Positions 12,977 through 24,458 of a DNA stretch of 64,000 bases are shown here, one piece after another. Origin of the DNA: Certhia americana (taxonomy: Eukaryota; Chordata; Aves; Passeriformes; Certhiidae). The stretch is from contig CM031857.1 of NCBI GenBank assembly GCA_018697195.1, positions 51,295,471 through 51,359,470 of the forward strand, in the 5' to 3' direction. The translations under genes were made by a program, and so were the position numbers. The notes beneath the pieces were generated by a model that was not told where the DNA came from, did not search any database, and was given only the letters and a program-made list of their open reading frames with translations. Positions within the stretch are counted from its first letter, which is position 1. The number at the start of each line of letters is the position of its first letter.

Positions 12977-13268
12977 AGGGCTTACAGGAAGGCTGGAGGG
13001 AGAAATTTTGCAAGGACATGTAGTAATAGCACAAGGGACAGTGGTTTTAAGCTGGAAGAGGGTAGATTTTAGGAGGAAATTCCTCGCTGTGAGGATGGTG
13101 AGATGCTGGCACATGTTGACCAGAGAGAAAGATATAGATGCCCCATCCCTGAAATGTTCCAGGGCAGATGGATGGATCCTTTCGCAATCTGGTCTAGTGG
13201 AAGGGTTGTTACTAGATGATCCTTAAGATCTCTTCCTACTAAACCCATAATATGATTCTATGATTTTA
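12977..13268 (+). mobile_element. CR1 LINE 3' fragment
   Basis: Begins inside the 3' region at the equivalent of 'gggcttacaggaa' and 'gcaaggacatgtagtaat', so it is more strongly truncated than 61-556. It continues 'gaagagggtagatttta', 'gaggatggtgagatgctgg', 'gatgccccatccc', 'ctagatgatcctt' and ends 'tgattctatgattttatg', a readable CR1 terminal repeat. Several small deletions are evident against sister copies. Confidence 0.92.
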
Positions 13269-15716
13269 TGCACAAAAGCCTTCCTAAATTACTAGAAACA
13301 GTTTTGCCTCACAGCAGTAACTGCTGGCAAATCTGATCTATAAATTACTAAAAACACCTTTGAATCAAAACCTGCTTGGGTCTGTTTTGTAAGATTTGAA
13401 TACTACTTTTGAAGAGCAGATCAGCGGAGACATACATATAGAAACAAAAATAGAACATTGTTAAGGGAGTAATACTGCACCTTATATTCCAGGGTCTTCT
13501 GAATTTATTGCCATCAGAAGTCTGTAGCACTGAGCTATTCTTTTAGCATGTGATTGTTCCCACTATGTGCAAAGTTACTTGATCTTCTCAAATCCATTTT
13601 TCTTCAGCTTTCAGGAAAAATTTCCCATGCAGGATGGAATTGCCTGCAGACATGTATTTTTAGAATAGCTATGAACAGTAATATACAAGCCTCAGCTAAA
13701 TGAAGTATTCCTTCTAGGTTTGTACTGGGCACTTGCAGATATTCTGTGGATTGGATAGGTTAGATGCATGACTTGAAACACCATCCTACACTTATGGCTT
13801 CTTCTACCATTGCTTTTTTATCCTTTTGAATTTAAAACAAAGTCTTTCTGACAGCAGGACACTTGACATTGTTGCAGTGCATTTTATTCCAAGGGTTATT
13901 GGTATGGAAATAGGGCTTATTTTCTCTATGCTTTATTCTGTCAAGCAGCATTAAGGGATCCCTGAGTGTTGCAGACTATTTCTAAAAAGTCACTTAAAGG
14001 CAAGCTCAGTGTCAGTATGTTTACCTAAAGAGGATGAAGGAGGAAAGTAGTGACTACAACTTTAAAGCAACTAAAACACAATCAACATTTCTAAATCCAC
14101 ATTGCTGTGAATATGTACAGAGATACATATTTTTAGTTTTAATGATCTGTAAATGGGTGGGTGGTAACTGAGGAGGGCCACCAAGGACCAGTGGCTAGAT
14201 CCAGGAAAGGATAGATGCAAGGACTTTTTATTTAAGCCATGTGCATCTGTGCAGGAAGAAATACTTATCTTTCAGGGAATTTAGCCTATGCAGAACTAAG
14301 GCTGCAAGAATTCTTATTCATGAACCATGTTGCACTGTGTTATGCACTACAGACACGACTTAAATCTGTACCATCTGCCTGATGTAAAAGACACCTCAGT
14401 TAACTGCAAGATAATACATATGCAGCGCTATATTTCTGTTTGTTCAATCTTATTTTTTTCTAGGAAGACAAATAATGTAATATCTATTAAATAATGTAAT
14501 CTTAGAATCTTTTTATTTAACAATGAAATAGCTTGCAAAGCTTTCCACAAAGCTTCAATAGACATTTAGTGCTGCTATTAACAGGCAGAGTTTCTTGGCT
14601 TGAAAAACCATTTTTGCTTCTTTCCAAAAGCAGCAACTCTCTTGCTCATAGTTTTTATTTTTTTTCTGTCTGAGTTCATCTGATCTATATATCTCATTTC
14701 CAGCTTAGTCCAGCAAAGCCAAAGATTTCAGAGAAGATAGCAATGCACTCTGCAGGTTCTATTTACTAAATAAGGAACATAAGGCAGAGGAAGTTTTGCC
14801 TGAGCTGGTTCTGTCAGGGTTATGAACCTAAGAGAATTCAACAAACTTAAGCAAACTCCTTCATCTCTGGAGACAAAATTATGAAGTATCAATATGAAAT
14901 AGTGCTTCTGATCTCAAAAGAAATATATTTTCATCATAGAATATTATGGGTACTGAGTAAAGAATTAACAAGTTTATAAAGCAAATTTTGGAAAACGGTA
15001 CAGTGGCTGCTTTGAACTCAAGCCTAAAGCATTCAGCCAGAACTGAAGGTAAGGTGCAATATTTATTATTTTACAATTTTTGCAGGACTTTAATTGGCTA
15101 CGAGAAGGTATGAATTCTTCAAAGAAAAGTGTTTTCTTCATAAAGTAACTGATTTCTGTTCTCTCTTTGGAGTGTCATTGTGCTGATGACACAGTATATA
15201 AGTTATTACAAATAATTTTCTTCTGGTTAGCAAGATGGATTGAATTCCCAAATTTAGGAGAGGTAGCTGCAGCTAGGACTATTTTGGATTAAAAAAAAGG
15301 AAAAAAAAAAAAGGTTTTTTGATTCACAATGCTGCCTTAACTGAGGCTAAACTGAAATTAAGAAGTGTTCTCTCACACCACAGGTGCTATTTTTAGCCCA
15401 GTAAACTTCACTAAAGTTCTTTCCTAAAACCTTTCCCAGGCAGTTCAGCAACTGCTCAGGCTCAAACCTTCCCTGGGTGTATTATTTAGCACTTCTTTAA
15501 TTTATGACCCCTGAAAGGTTCAAACCACTAAGAAAAATTAGAATTTACCCCCATCTTGTTACAAACACCTAGTCTGCAAAACCACATTGTTTAAATATAG
15601 CAACAGTCTTGTGTTGCTCCTGCACAATTTCCCAGTCATTAGAGTAACTCTCTCCAGACAGAGAAGGCTCAGATTTAATAACCTTCTCTGTTTGTGGGAG
15701 CATCAGATACTGTTCA
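13269..15716. other. Unique DNA, no gene seen
   Basis: Nearly 2.5 kb with no recognisable repeat or gene. Open frames do not exceed 60 codons. Short A runs near 15294-15312 are the only low-complexity sequence. Confidence 0.6.
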
Positions 15717-16150
15717 TGGAATCATACAATTATTCAGATTGAGAAAAAACACTTAGTTCAGCCATGAACCCAACATTTCCAAGTCTACCACAAAACCTTG
15801 TCCCTCTGTGCTGCTCCTGCACATCACTTAAACACCTTCCGGGATGGTGCCTCTACCACTTCCCTCAGCAATTCTACTGCCTAACCACCCTTTTAGTGAA
15901 CCAATTACTCCTAATATACAATTTAAACCTCCTCTGGTACAACTTGAGACTATTTCCTCTTGTCCCACTGCTTCTGACTTGGGAGAAGAGACTGAACCCT
16001 TTCATTACACCCTCCTTTCAGGCAGTTGTAGAGTGATAAGATATCCCCTGAGTCTTCTCCTCTCTGGGCTATACACCCCCAGCTCCCTCAGCCACTCCTT
16101 ACAGGACTTGTGCTCCAGATTTTTCACCATCTTCATTCTTTGGACATCAT
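15717..16150 (-). mobile_element. CR1 LINE 3' fragment of a second subfamily, inverted
   Basis: The plus strand runs from 'ggaatcatacaattattcag' through 'gggatggtgcctctaccac', 'acttgggagaagagactgaa', 'ctcctttcaggcagttgtagag', 'gataagatatcccctgag' and 'ttgtgctccagatttttcacc'. This is the order of a CR1 subfamily distinct from that at 61-556. On the minus strand a piece reads LEHKSCKEWLRELG, resembling the carboxy-terminal end of CR1 ORF2. Longer open frames on both strands here (90-117 codons) derive from the repeat and should not be called genes. Confidence 0.9.
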
Positions 16151-17060
16151 TGCTGTGCTTTCCCACCTCCTGGAAATTGAAAGTACCAGAGAGGTGACTG
16201 TGTTCTAACGTGGAGGCTTCCTTCCCTTTTCTACTGAATATCCTACTATGTGAGTAGCAGAAGCAAAGATTTGTTAAGTGAGGGACTTTGGATTTTGAGC
16301 AAAGTGAACAGGACACTACTGCACCAGGGAGGGGCAATATCAGTGTCATTCATCCCTGTCGTCCCCTCATTGATTATTTTTGTGTACTTCATATTCATTA
16401 AACCAGGATAAGACTCATAGATCTTTTCCTAGTGACAAGCAAGACTACTGCTTCCATGCAATTGTAAAATGCATAGTATTTCTTCTCATGGGATTCAAAA
16501 GCCTTTCATAGCCTGCAGTTCCACTCATACTGTATAGAAACAGAGCAGGGTTATTTCTTGACAGATATTTGTGCTCATTATGGAAAAGGACAGTTATGTC
16601 AACCACTAGTTACTTTGGTTGACTTGAAAACTCTTTTTGTCCCTTGGGGGCAAAGCAGATGAAAATCTGAACAAATCCTGGAACACCTCATCAAAAAAGC
16701 ACATGAAGATCCATATCTGCAAGAAATACAGCAAATATTTGGACCATCCAATTTATCTGCTCTGTTTGCTGCTGCCTGCTCGCTTGCCCATCCTTCTAGG
16801 CATATGAAATGGGCTCATTTTTCTTCTTTATGCTCCCTGCTTCATGAGCTGAAATATGACTGACAATCACCAGCGGATGGTTCTATGTATTACATCCCCT
16901 TTCTGATTCTTGCTATGGTTTACAAAAATACTCAACTGAAGAATATAAAACACTGAGTCATAAGGAGCACATGCTGTCAGTCACTTCTGAGCAGTAGTTT
17001 GTGTGTGTGTGTCGAACCATTCATTACAAAAGAAGTATTGTGGGTGCCTACTTCTTATGG
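16151..17060. other. Unique DNA, no gene seen
   Basis: About 0.9 kb with no repeat or gene that I can recognise, apart from a four-unit GT run just before 17015. Confidence 0.6.
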
Positions 17061-17188
17061 GAGAGGTTGTTTCCAGGCAATTTATGGCACTGAAGGATGT
17101 GGTTTAGCTTTGGACTTGGCAGAGCTGGGTTTACAGTTGGATTCTGTGAGCTTAAAGATCTTTATCAACCTAAATGATTCTATGATTC
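17061..17188 (+). mobile_element. CR1 LINE 3' terminus, short
   Basis: Only the last ~125 bases remain: 'ggcagagctgggttta', 'cagttggattctgtgagctt', 'caacctaaatgattctatg'. The 'cctaaatgattctatgattc' end belongs to the same CR1 branch as 15717-16150 and 22983-23085 rather than the branch ending 'cccaaaccattctatg'. The short plus-strand open frame across it is incidental. Confidence 0.82.
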
Positions 17189-20100
17189 ACTTTAATAGAA
17201 TCTTTAATAGGCTGCTTTATAGAAGAAACAAGGTTTAGGCCATCATCCTTCCTTTAATATTTGTGTGTGCCTGTGTGCCTACACTGTCTACTTCTCTCAA
17301 CCTTCAGCCACTTCTGACACTGTGAGAAAGGTCTCACAGTTCCTTAAAGTTTCATGAATACAGACAACTGGGCAGAAAATCACTCTATGTTTCTTGGCAG
17401 AGGGAAAGGTCCAGCTGTAGGAGGTCCTTCTTTGTCTTGTGCTGATCACAAGGATCCCAAGCCCTCCAAGCAAGTAATTTTTGAGTGGAAATAGTAGGAA
17501 ACTAGCTCAAAGCCAACTGCTGCACATAAATATGTAAGAAATAAACTTCAGATATTTCACTGCCCATGTAAAGGCTTGTTAATGTTCTTCTTTTTCTGTC
17601 CAAACTGAAGAAAATTGGATGCTACCTAAATATTATTAATATTGTCCTTGGCTGACATTGCCTCTGACAATATTTAAGGAAAGAAAAAAATTAGCTAATA
17701 CTTTTGAAGTTTGTTTTCTCTTCCTAGTCCAGAAAACACCTAAATATATTCTATCCTATAGAGGGGCTAGTACAATGCCTTTAGTTTAATAGCAGTTTTA
17801 AAATATTTCATTTTCAGCTAAACTGAAACAAGTAGTATAAAGAGAGAGATTTCTTGCAGTGTTTGGGCTTCTTTATGGATATTAATAACTTGGATGACAA
17901 TACAATCTATTTCTACATTAACTGATCCAAGTATTTTGTACCAAAAATATGCTGTTTGGCAGATCTTTCAACTATGAGTCAGACAGACAATTGTAACCCT
18001 ACATCAACAATGTCTGTCAGGGCTGTCTGTTTTGGAAAGACAGTCTTTTTGAGAAGTGTAATGCAAGTTTCTCAGATGGTGAAAATCATCAGAGTCCCAC
18101 AAGCCATCAGAGAACTAAAACCAACTCAAGTTGTAGTTCAGCTCCTCAGCAAATCCCAAATCACCTCCTTTAACACATGTGTCAGTACTTAAGGCCCCAC
18201 AAATCAAATCAGTGTTGCTACATAAAATGTTGGAGCTCAGAGCAGTTGGGCTAGTTCAAAATATCACAACAGCAGCTGCACGTGCTGTCAGCTAATCCAC
18301 AATTAGCCTTGAACATCCATAGGTGAAATGAAATAAGCATCCAGCTTGCCAGTGGACTATTCAAATCTGCACACAGTAAATTATTTTTTTCCGCTCCTGT
18401 TGAAATCCATTTAGTTACCTATTGAGATTGCAAGACTATTCATTCCTATTCCTGCTCCATCAATAAAGTCAAACAAGCCTAGGAAAACACACATGACCAG
18501 ATGAAAAATTTCCTCAACTCTGTGGACCAGTTACCAAATTTCCACTGTCTACTACTGTCTACTCACATCACATGTGGTCATACATACTTACACACAAGTG
18601 CCTGAATTGAAATTAGTCCTTTTAAACCAAATCAAAAGCTGTGATCATGGTGACGACAAAATTCAGAAGCTTCCTTGGAGTGATAAAACTTTCATTGTAT
18701 CTGTGGCATACATGGGTCAAGAATTTCAAGAGAAGATGCAAATACTTGGTAGGACAAGGGTGACAATGAGAGAATAACTAGAATAAAGTTAACCACAGAG
18801 GATTCTCTGTTGCCCTCTGAAAACATTTGAGGAAATATGAAATGCTGGAGGTGTGTGCAGACCACGAACAAGAACTCCCATTTCACAGAATATCAAATGG
18901 AGTTCTGTCATGGGGAGGCAGAATAAATCAAAGCAGCAGTGGCTGAAGGTGCTTACACTGTCATGCAGCAGGACATAAGGTCAGGGACAGCATGGATGTG
19001 TTTTATGTAGTAGTAATGAAGAACAGAACAAAGAATTAAATTGTACTCAGGCTAAAGTAAGAAGTGTTTATGCTAGGGATCTTCCTCTGGTCTGTCATTT
19101 CTGGATGAAGGTACTGGAAGAATTAAGAATCCTGTGGTGGCAGTCAGGCTGTTGGCAGCCTGTGTGAGCAAGAGCAAAAATGAATCACACAGTACTTCTT
19201 ACATAGCAAGATAGGGTTTCATGTTAGCAGCAACATTCATGCAGTATTATAAGACCACATGGTCCTTTTCAAAGTACTATGATGCATGCTTACAACCCAG
19301 CACAAAAATGAAGCATCCAGCTAGGATATGCTGTGCATAAGCTATTGCTGAAGCTAATTCTGGAAAGAAATGAGTTTAAAGGAAGAATATGTGAAAGAGA
19401 TGAGGAAGTTTTGCAGGTCAGAACTGTGATGTGGTTATTGTGATTGACTGTACACTAGCACTAAAACAAGCAATAGCAGCTAAATCTCTGTTAAGGAAAG
19501 GAATTAGGTATAGACAGGAAAAAGAACAGTGATCTAGGGACAAGAATAGTGTTCATCAATTCAGGTGTCTATTGGTTAGTGAATGTACGGTAGACAGGAC
19601 AGGATATGGATCACACTATCTGGTTTTATCCCTCCTAATTGGAGCAGAAGGATAGGTGAGTGAATTTTAATGAGAAGCCCTTCCATGAAAGCCACATCTA
19701 CCTTCCTGACAAGTGATAAGCCAGTGGTCAAGGATGTTGAAACACCTCTATTGCCATGTAGCATAAGTTGGCTTTAAACTGCAAGAAAATGGCTAGAAAA
19801 TGAGTCTGTGTGACCATCCCAAGGCTTATATCTCACACTGCATTTTTGAAAGGTTGTTCTACAAGATGTAAGTGCAGTCTTACTTGACTGCTCTTCTGAA
19901 GTGTGGTCAACAATGCAATTATCTTTGTTTTAACAGCTTTGCTATACATCAAATGCTACTTGCTATATAAATGCCTTTGGCTTATGCACAGATCCTTCAT
20001 AACTCAGAGCACGTGACTGCCACAGATCAATCATGCTATTGTGTGTGTGGTCCTTTTTTTTAAGCATTATTAATTTACCATTAATTTCTCTGACAAGGTA

Positions 20101-20492
20101 TTTTGATAAAGCAAAAAAAAAAAAAAATAAATACTGTTAGTGTTTTTCAGGAATACCCTTTTTTTTTTGTGGATCAATTTGAATTCTGAGCAAGTGTCAG
20201 AAAACTCATGCACTTCTATTCAAAAAAGCACCAATTTGTTTGAATGCTAAGCTTTTGAAAGGCCTAAGCTTTTCTGAGAGAAGCATTTGATCATTGTATC
20301 CCACAGCAGATGTTAGAACTTAAATTATGAAATCTTTGCAGTTTAAATAATCAGGTTGTTTTTCTAAATTATGTGTAAGAGTTTGTAAATGGGATGAAGA
20401 TGAGCATTTCAAAGGCAAAAAGCAGAAATAATGAAAATAATGATTCACAGGAAAGGAAAAAAATATATATATTTGCTTATAAAGAGAGGCAA
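17189..20492. other. Unique DNA, no gene seen
   Basis: Over 3 kb with no recognised repeat beyond a 15-base A run (20113-20127) and a 10-base T run (20159-20168). Open frames are under 80 codons and none resembles a known family. Confidence 0.6.
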
Positions 20493-20999
20493 CTAGCTGT
20501 GAAAAATGGACAGCTGACCTAACTCTTTCAAAACTCTAAGTTCTTCAACAGAATAAGTCATAGTGGAATGAGAATTAATAGGATAGATCCTATTATGCCT
20601 GGAAATCAAAATAAAGGGGATAGGATTATTTTGTGAGGACTGAGGCAACAGCCAGCCATCATTCTGTCTAGTACCAGCTAACTTTAGCGTACTTAATCCA
20701 ATGGCTGCCAACTGTGAACAGAAAAGAAAAATGTCAAGATCCTGTTTTAACAGGATAACTCTAGAATGTAAGCAAATAGCACAAGTTATACAGAAAATAC
20801 TTAAAATCCAGCTACTACATTGTGCATCATTAAAGTTCATCTCCCCTCTAGCCTTTCCCCCCAACTGGGATAATTCTGGCATGAGCAGTTTTGAAGCCAT
20901 ATATGGAGCTCTGAAGACAGATCCCCAGCCCCAGTTTCTGAGCCATGAAAAAGAATAGTTTATCTTCAAGCAGCTGTAATGGATTGTACCCCAAGCCAT
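20493..20999 (-). other. Unassigned 168-codon open frame, probably not a gene
   Basis: This is the longest ATG-to-stop frame in the window. It has no recognisable domain; one modestly hydrophobic run (SWILSIFCITCAICLH) lies near the middle. A shorter plus-strand frame (20701-20958) overlaps it, so base composition rather than selection may explain the openness. No CR1 or retroviral signature is visible, and no splice-bounded structure or polyadenylation signal clearly pairs with it. Alternatives are a chance frame, an old retrocopy, or a fragment of an unfamiliar repeat. Confidence 0.12.
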
Positions 21000-22982
21000 C
21001 TGCTGATGTTCAGTTCATCAGCAGTTCATTTACAGAATTACTATCAAAGAAATCTGTAATTGGTCACCATTTAATACACCACAATGAAAACTGTGGTGGG
21101 TCAGCTCTTGCTTCAGAACTGGTTTATCCAACCCTGTAAGAAAATAAGTAAGACAGCTGAACACAAAGCTGTGCCAGTCACCCTCACCTATGAACCTAGC
21201 AACAGCAGCTCTTGTGATCTCAGCAATTAAAAGATTCAAATAATTCATACTCCTTAGGGTCTGTACATAACTGGCAAGAATAATGTCCTTCCAACACCTT
21301 ATTCAGCAACAATCATAACCTCTGTGAAGAAATCTTGGCCTACCTCACAACAGAAATAAACAAATGAACTGAGTTGTTTGGAACTAAGAGAAAAATATTT
21401 TTTTAAATCAAGAACCAAGAACTAAATGTCAAACTCACATTTATTGAATCCCAGAGGTATTTCTGCCTCTGGTATGTGTCTCTGTAGCATTCTCCTGCTA
21501 TGGCCACCTACACAGTTCTGTCATCCTCATTTTTCCATCTCTTTATGTTCCACCTCTGAGGGAGGCTCTGCAAGCCATTAGCCAGCAGCTCAGCTCAGAC
21601 TTGCAAATGTTAGACATGCTGAGAGGACATAGGTAGGAGGAAGGAAGACAGAAGGAAAACAGTCCCATAAGAGATGCTTCATTATAATAATACCTGAAAG
21701 CCTTTCTCCTAAGGACTTTGCTGTTTCTTTCCTCCTCCTTGCAGCATAACAGCATTTCAAATGCCTGTGCATGCTCCTGGAGACCAACGAAAGCTTTTGG
21801 ACCTTAAAGAAGATACTACATTATTGCTGGCTATTTACTTGGATCTGTGCCACCCAGATGGGCCCTCACACTGCAGGAGACACAGGAAGGACTGGGTTTG
21901 GTTTTGATTACCACCCTGATAATGGTTTTGATTACCTTCCTGACAAACAGCAGCAGCAGCAGCGATATTCCAACTCTTGAGCTGGCGCTTGATGGCGTCC
22001 CTCCCTGTACAGACTGAAGTGATTCTCTCTTAGGACCCTGGCTCTTATTTTCTTAGGCTTATTTGGGGGGCTACAACAATGTATCAAGCTGAGGCAGCCT
22101 TTCAGGCACTCATGCAATGTCAAAAACAAAGAACTGGATGGGAAACAGGCAGTCTGGGTCAATATCAGGCCCAGAGACAGCAATTGAGGTTATGTGCTGA
22201 CTGATGCTGTCCCAAGAAGCCTGCAGTGTTGAGGGAGGCTATGGGGAGCCAAGCCAGCAGGTGAGGGTCAGCATCAAGGATGCAGAAGGCTGGATGCAGG
22301 CACAGCTGCTGCACAGCTGGTCCCTGATCATGCTGCATCCCTTCAGCTTAAAAGCAGCCCCCCAGGGAGAGGAACATCACACCTGCCTCACAATGGTTCA
22401 TGTCTGGGAAGAGGTGACCCTGTACTCAGTTCTGCTCGACTCCCTAATGCTGCCAGAGATACTCGTAGGAGAAGGGTGCACTCTGTGTCATGACAACAAC
22501 TGCCTGAGGACATAAATCCTTTTTCTTTTTGGCTAGCTAAAAGGACAAACATCTGTCCATAACACCAATATGTGTTCTTGCTGCTCTCACTGGGGAGATA
22601 TGGTGGGAGATAGAGACAAAGATCATCACAACACTATAAAAAAAATGCTTTCTTCCACTCTTGTCCTTAAATCTTCCATATTATGAGAGGAAAGATGCAT
22701 ATGAATTTTCATGAAAACCATAGCATCTGCTTTAACTCTTGGTAGGAGGAAACATAACAAATATTACAGGACATCCTTAGCTACATATCCTTTTGCTAAA
22801 AGGGATTGGGATATTTTTAAAATTAAAAATAAGTTGGTTAAAAGCCTGGCAGTGTTTAAAGGTTGTCTGTTAAAATAAACATAAGTCCTGCCATTTGCCA
22901 CTCTGAGACTGGAATTTCACCATGTGCATTATAATTTTTCTTCTGGTTACATCAGGTGCGTAAGAAACCATTTGATAGAGAT
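21000..22982. other. Less AT-rich unassigned region with small tandem repeats
   Basis: Between about 21470 and 22520 the DNA is visibly less AT-rich than its surroundings. It carries several overlapping open frames on both strands (up to 103 codons at 22204-22515, plus strand). None resembles a family I know. A 24-bp duplication and (CAG)5 near 21900-21962 lie inside. It may be an old inserted element, a degenerate retrocopy or an island of regulatory DNA; the sequence alone does not decide. Confidence 0.4.
21900..21962. repeat. 24-bp tandem duplication followed by (CAG)5
   Basis: Copy 1 (21900-21923) and copy 2 (21924-21947) match at 20 of 24 bases and are followed at once by five CAG units. 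In the plus-strand frame this reads GFDYHPDN, GFDYLPDK, then QQQQQ. A multiple-of-three unit in an open frame is suggestive but the surrounding frame is only 69 codons and unrecognised. Confidence 0.85.
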
Positions 22983-23085
22983 TAAACCATGTCCCCAAGT
23001 GCCACATTTACACAATTTTTGAACATGATCAGGTGATTCCACTACTTCCCTGGGGAGCTTGTTCCAAAGCCTGATCCCCATTTTC
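22983..23085 (-). mobile_element. CR1 LINE short internal-3' fragment, inverted
   Basis: The plus strand reads 'taaaccatgtccccaagtgcc', 'acacaatttttgaaca', 'gattccactacttccctggg', 'agcttgttccaaagcctga'. These are consecutive blocks of the same CR1 branch as 15717-16150 in reverse orientation. Both the extreme 3' terminus and the 5' part are missing, so this is a doubly truncated relic. Confidence 0.8.
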
Positions 23086-23242
23086 TTGTCTAAAACAGAC
23101 AGGACCTTTTTTAGGAGTTGTATCAGATGGAGGACTTAGGAAAAGCTACATGAAAAATCCCAAGGTTACTGATCACTGTATCCTAAAACCAATGAGAAAA
23201 AGAAAATGGTTTCTATTTAAATTTATCACCGACTAAAAACAA
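23086..23242. other. Short unique spacer
   Basis: Unassigned sequence between the CR1 relic and the minisatellite; nothing recognised. Confidence 0.5.
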
Positions 23243-23410
23243 GGCAGGCAGGCAGGCAGGTAGGCAGGCAGAAGGAAGGCGCGGAAGGAAGGAAGGAAGG
23301 CGCGGAAGGAAGGAAGGCGTGGAAGGAAGGTGCAGAAGGAAGGCGCAGAAGGAAGGAAGGAAGGCGCGGAAGGCGTGGAAGGCACGGAAGGCGCAGAAGG
23401 AAGGAAGGAG
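23243..23410. repeat. Compound GGCA / GGAA minisatellite with CpG-bearing spacers
   Basis: A run of GGCA units (one changed to GGTA) passes into an irregular array of GGAA units. By my count there are 19 GGAA tetramers, in groups of one to four, separated by spacers such as gcgc, gcgt, gcac and gcgcagaa. All G-rich purine sequence is on the plus strand. The apparent minus-strand reading frame with repeated 'LPSF/AFRAF' peptides is produced by the repeat and is not a gene. Confidence 0.95.
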
Positions 23411-24396
23411 TAATTTCTCAGACACTCTTACTTTCACTTTTGACTCTGGTGAGACAAAGTAAAGTGGACATCAACATCATTCATGATTAATAAAAATTTG
23501 AAACCATTACATTCGCTGAATACAATCTAACATTTAAACACTAAAAATATCACCATTGAGACTGTGTTTCCTCAAATCTTTTCTTGCTTTATACAGGGCA
23601 TTGAATTGAGTCAATTATCTTTACTTTATCCTCAGGCTTCATGGATTAAACTTTCCTCTGCCTCTCTGTGTCCTAATGACCAGGTTTGCTTTAAGATTTA
23701 ATTCCCTACCTCAGCAGTGTCCTGTAGTGAAGAATGATCTGAAACACTAATGGAAGATGATGTCTTTTCCCTCCCCCCCTGAATAATGATACTTAATTAA
23801 ATGTTCTCATTAATCTTAAAGAGGGACTTACAGCACTTATCCTTGTTAAAATATGGTAGCAAAAAAACTCTGAATACACAGGCCTGCTCTGCTTCCCTGC
23901 CCTGAAGTATCTTTGAATGGGAGGCATCATTACCTCAGTGAGAGACTGTGCTCAGGATTGAACTTGTCATCTCCAGACTACCGCCTGAGAAAAGCGCCTG
24001 TTCTCACAACCATTGCACAATCCAAAAGACCGAGAATATTCTTTCTCTACTAAGCTGGGGAAACAGTTGAATTTTCATTTAGAGGAAGTTTTGGTCTCAC
24101 ATTTTCCTCCTTTGTGAAGAGTTGTAGAGGAGTATAGTCATCCCATAATTCTCCTCCTTTCTCATTGAAGAATACACAGAATGAGAGGAAATGAATACAG
24201 CTTTATAGAGAATTGGTTCCTGTTGCTCTTAGAGGCTGTAAAGGTTGCTTATTTCTAACATTAAGACAATCAAGGTCATCAGGGTGGTGAGGGAAAAGGC
24301 ATTTAGCGTATTTCCTGCAGCAATCAAAGCTTTAATTTGCAATCAGATCTTCTTAATAGAAATAAAAATGAGACTGGATTAGGATAGGTCACAGTG
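23411..24396. other. Unique DNA with a possible tRNA-like relic
   Basis: Mostly featureless. A segment at 23950-24022, listed separately, has tRNA-like character on the minus strand. No gene is recognisable. Confidence 0.5.
23950..24022 (-). mobile_element. Possible tRNA-derived SINE relic
   Basis: On the minus strand this reads 'gcaatggttgtgagaacagg', then about 30 bases, then 'aagttcaatcctg'. The second block resembles a pol III B box (GGTTCGANTCC) and the first, more weakly, the region downstream of an A box; their order and spacing fit a tRNA. No acceptor stem closes and the anticodon arm is unclear, so a functional tRNA is excluded. It may be an ancient SINE head or a chance likeness. 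Confidence 0.28.
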
Positions 24397-24458
24397 ACCA
24401 GGTTGCCTGGCTTCCTTTCATCTTGTGTGACTTTGAGCAAGTTACTTATCCTCTCGCT
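24397..24458 (+). mobile_element. MIR-like ancient SINE fragment
   Basis: The plus strand contains 'aggttgcctggcttcc' followed by 'tgtgtgactttgagcaagtt' and 'acttatcctctc'. These match, in order, the segment of the MIR (CORE-SINE) consensus running from the end of the tRNA-like head ('gcctgggttc') to 'gtgtgaccttgggcaagtt' and 'acttaacctctc'. A central deletion is present. MIR-type elements are ancient and survive at low copy number in sauropsids. The flanks cannot be aligned by eye. Confidence 0.6.

Noticed and set aside
15764..16349. Three overlapping open frames of 90-117 codons
   Set aside because: They lie on a CR1 3' end; the minus-strand one carries CR1 ORF2-like residues and the others are shadows of the repeat.
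20370..20405. 'gtttgtaaatgggatgaagatgag' resembling the far end of a MIR core
   Set aside because: Too short, and no other MIR blocks lie on either side.
23213..23437. Minus-strand frame with repeating Leu-Pro-Ser-Phe and Ala-Phe-Arg peptides
   Set aside because: Produced wholly by the GGAA/GGCA minisatellite.
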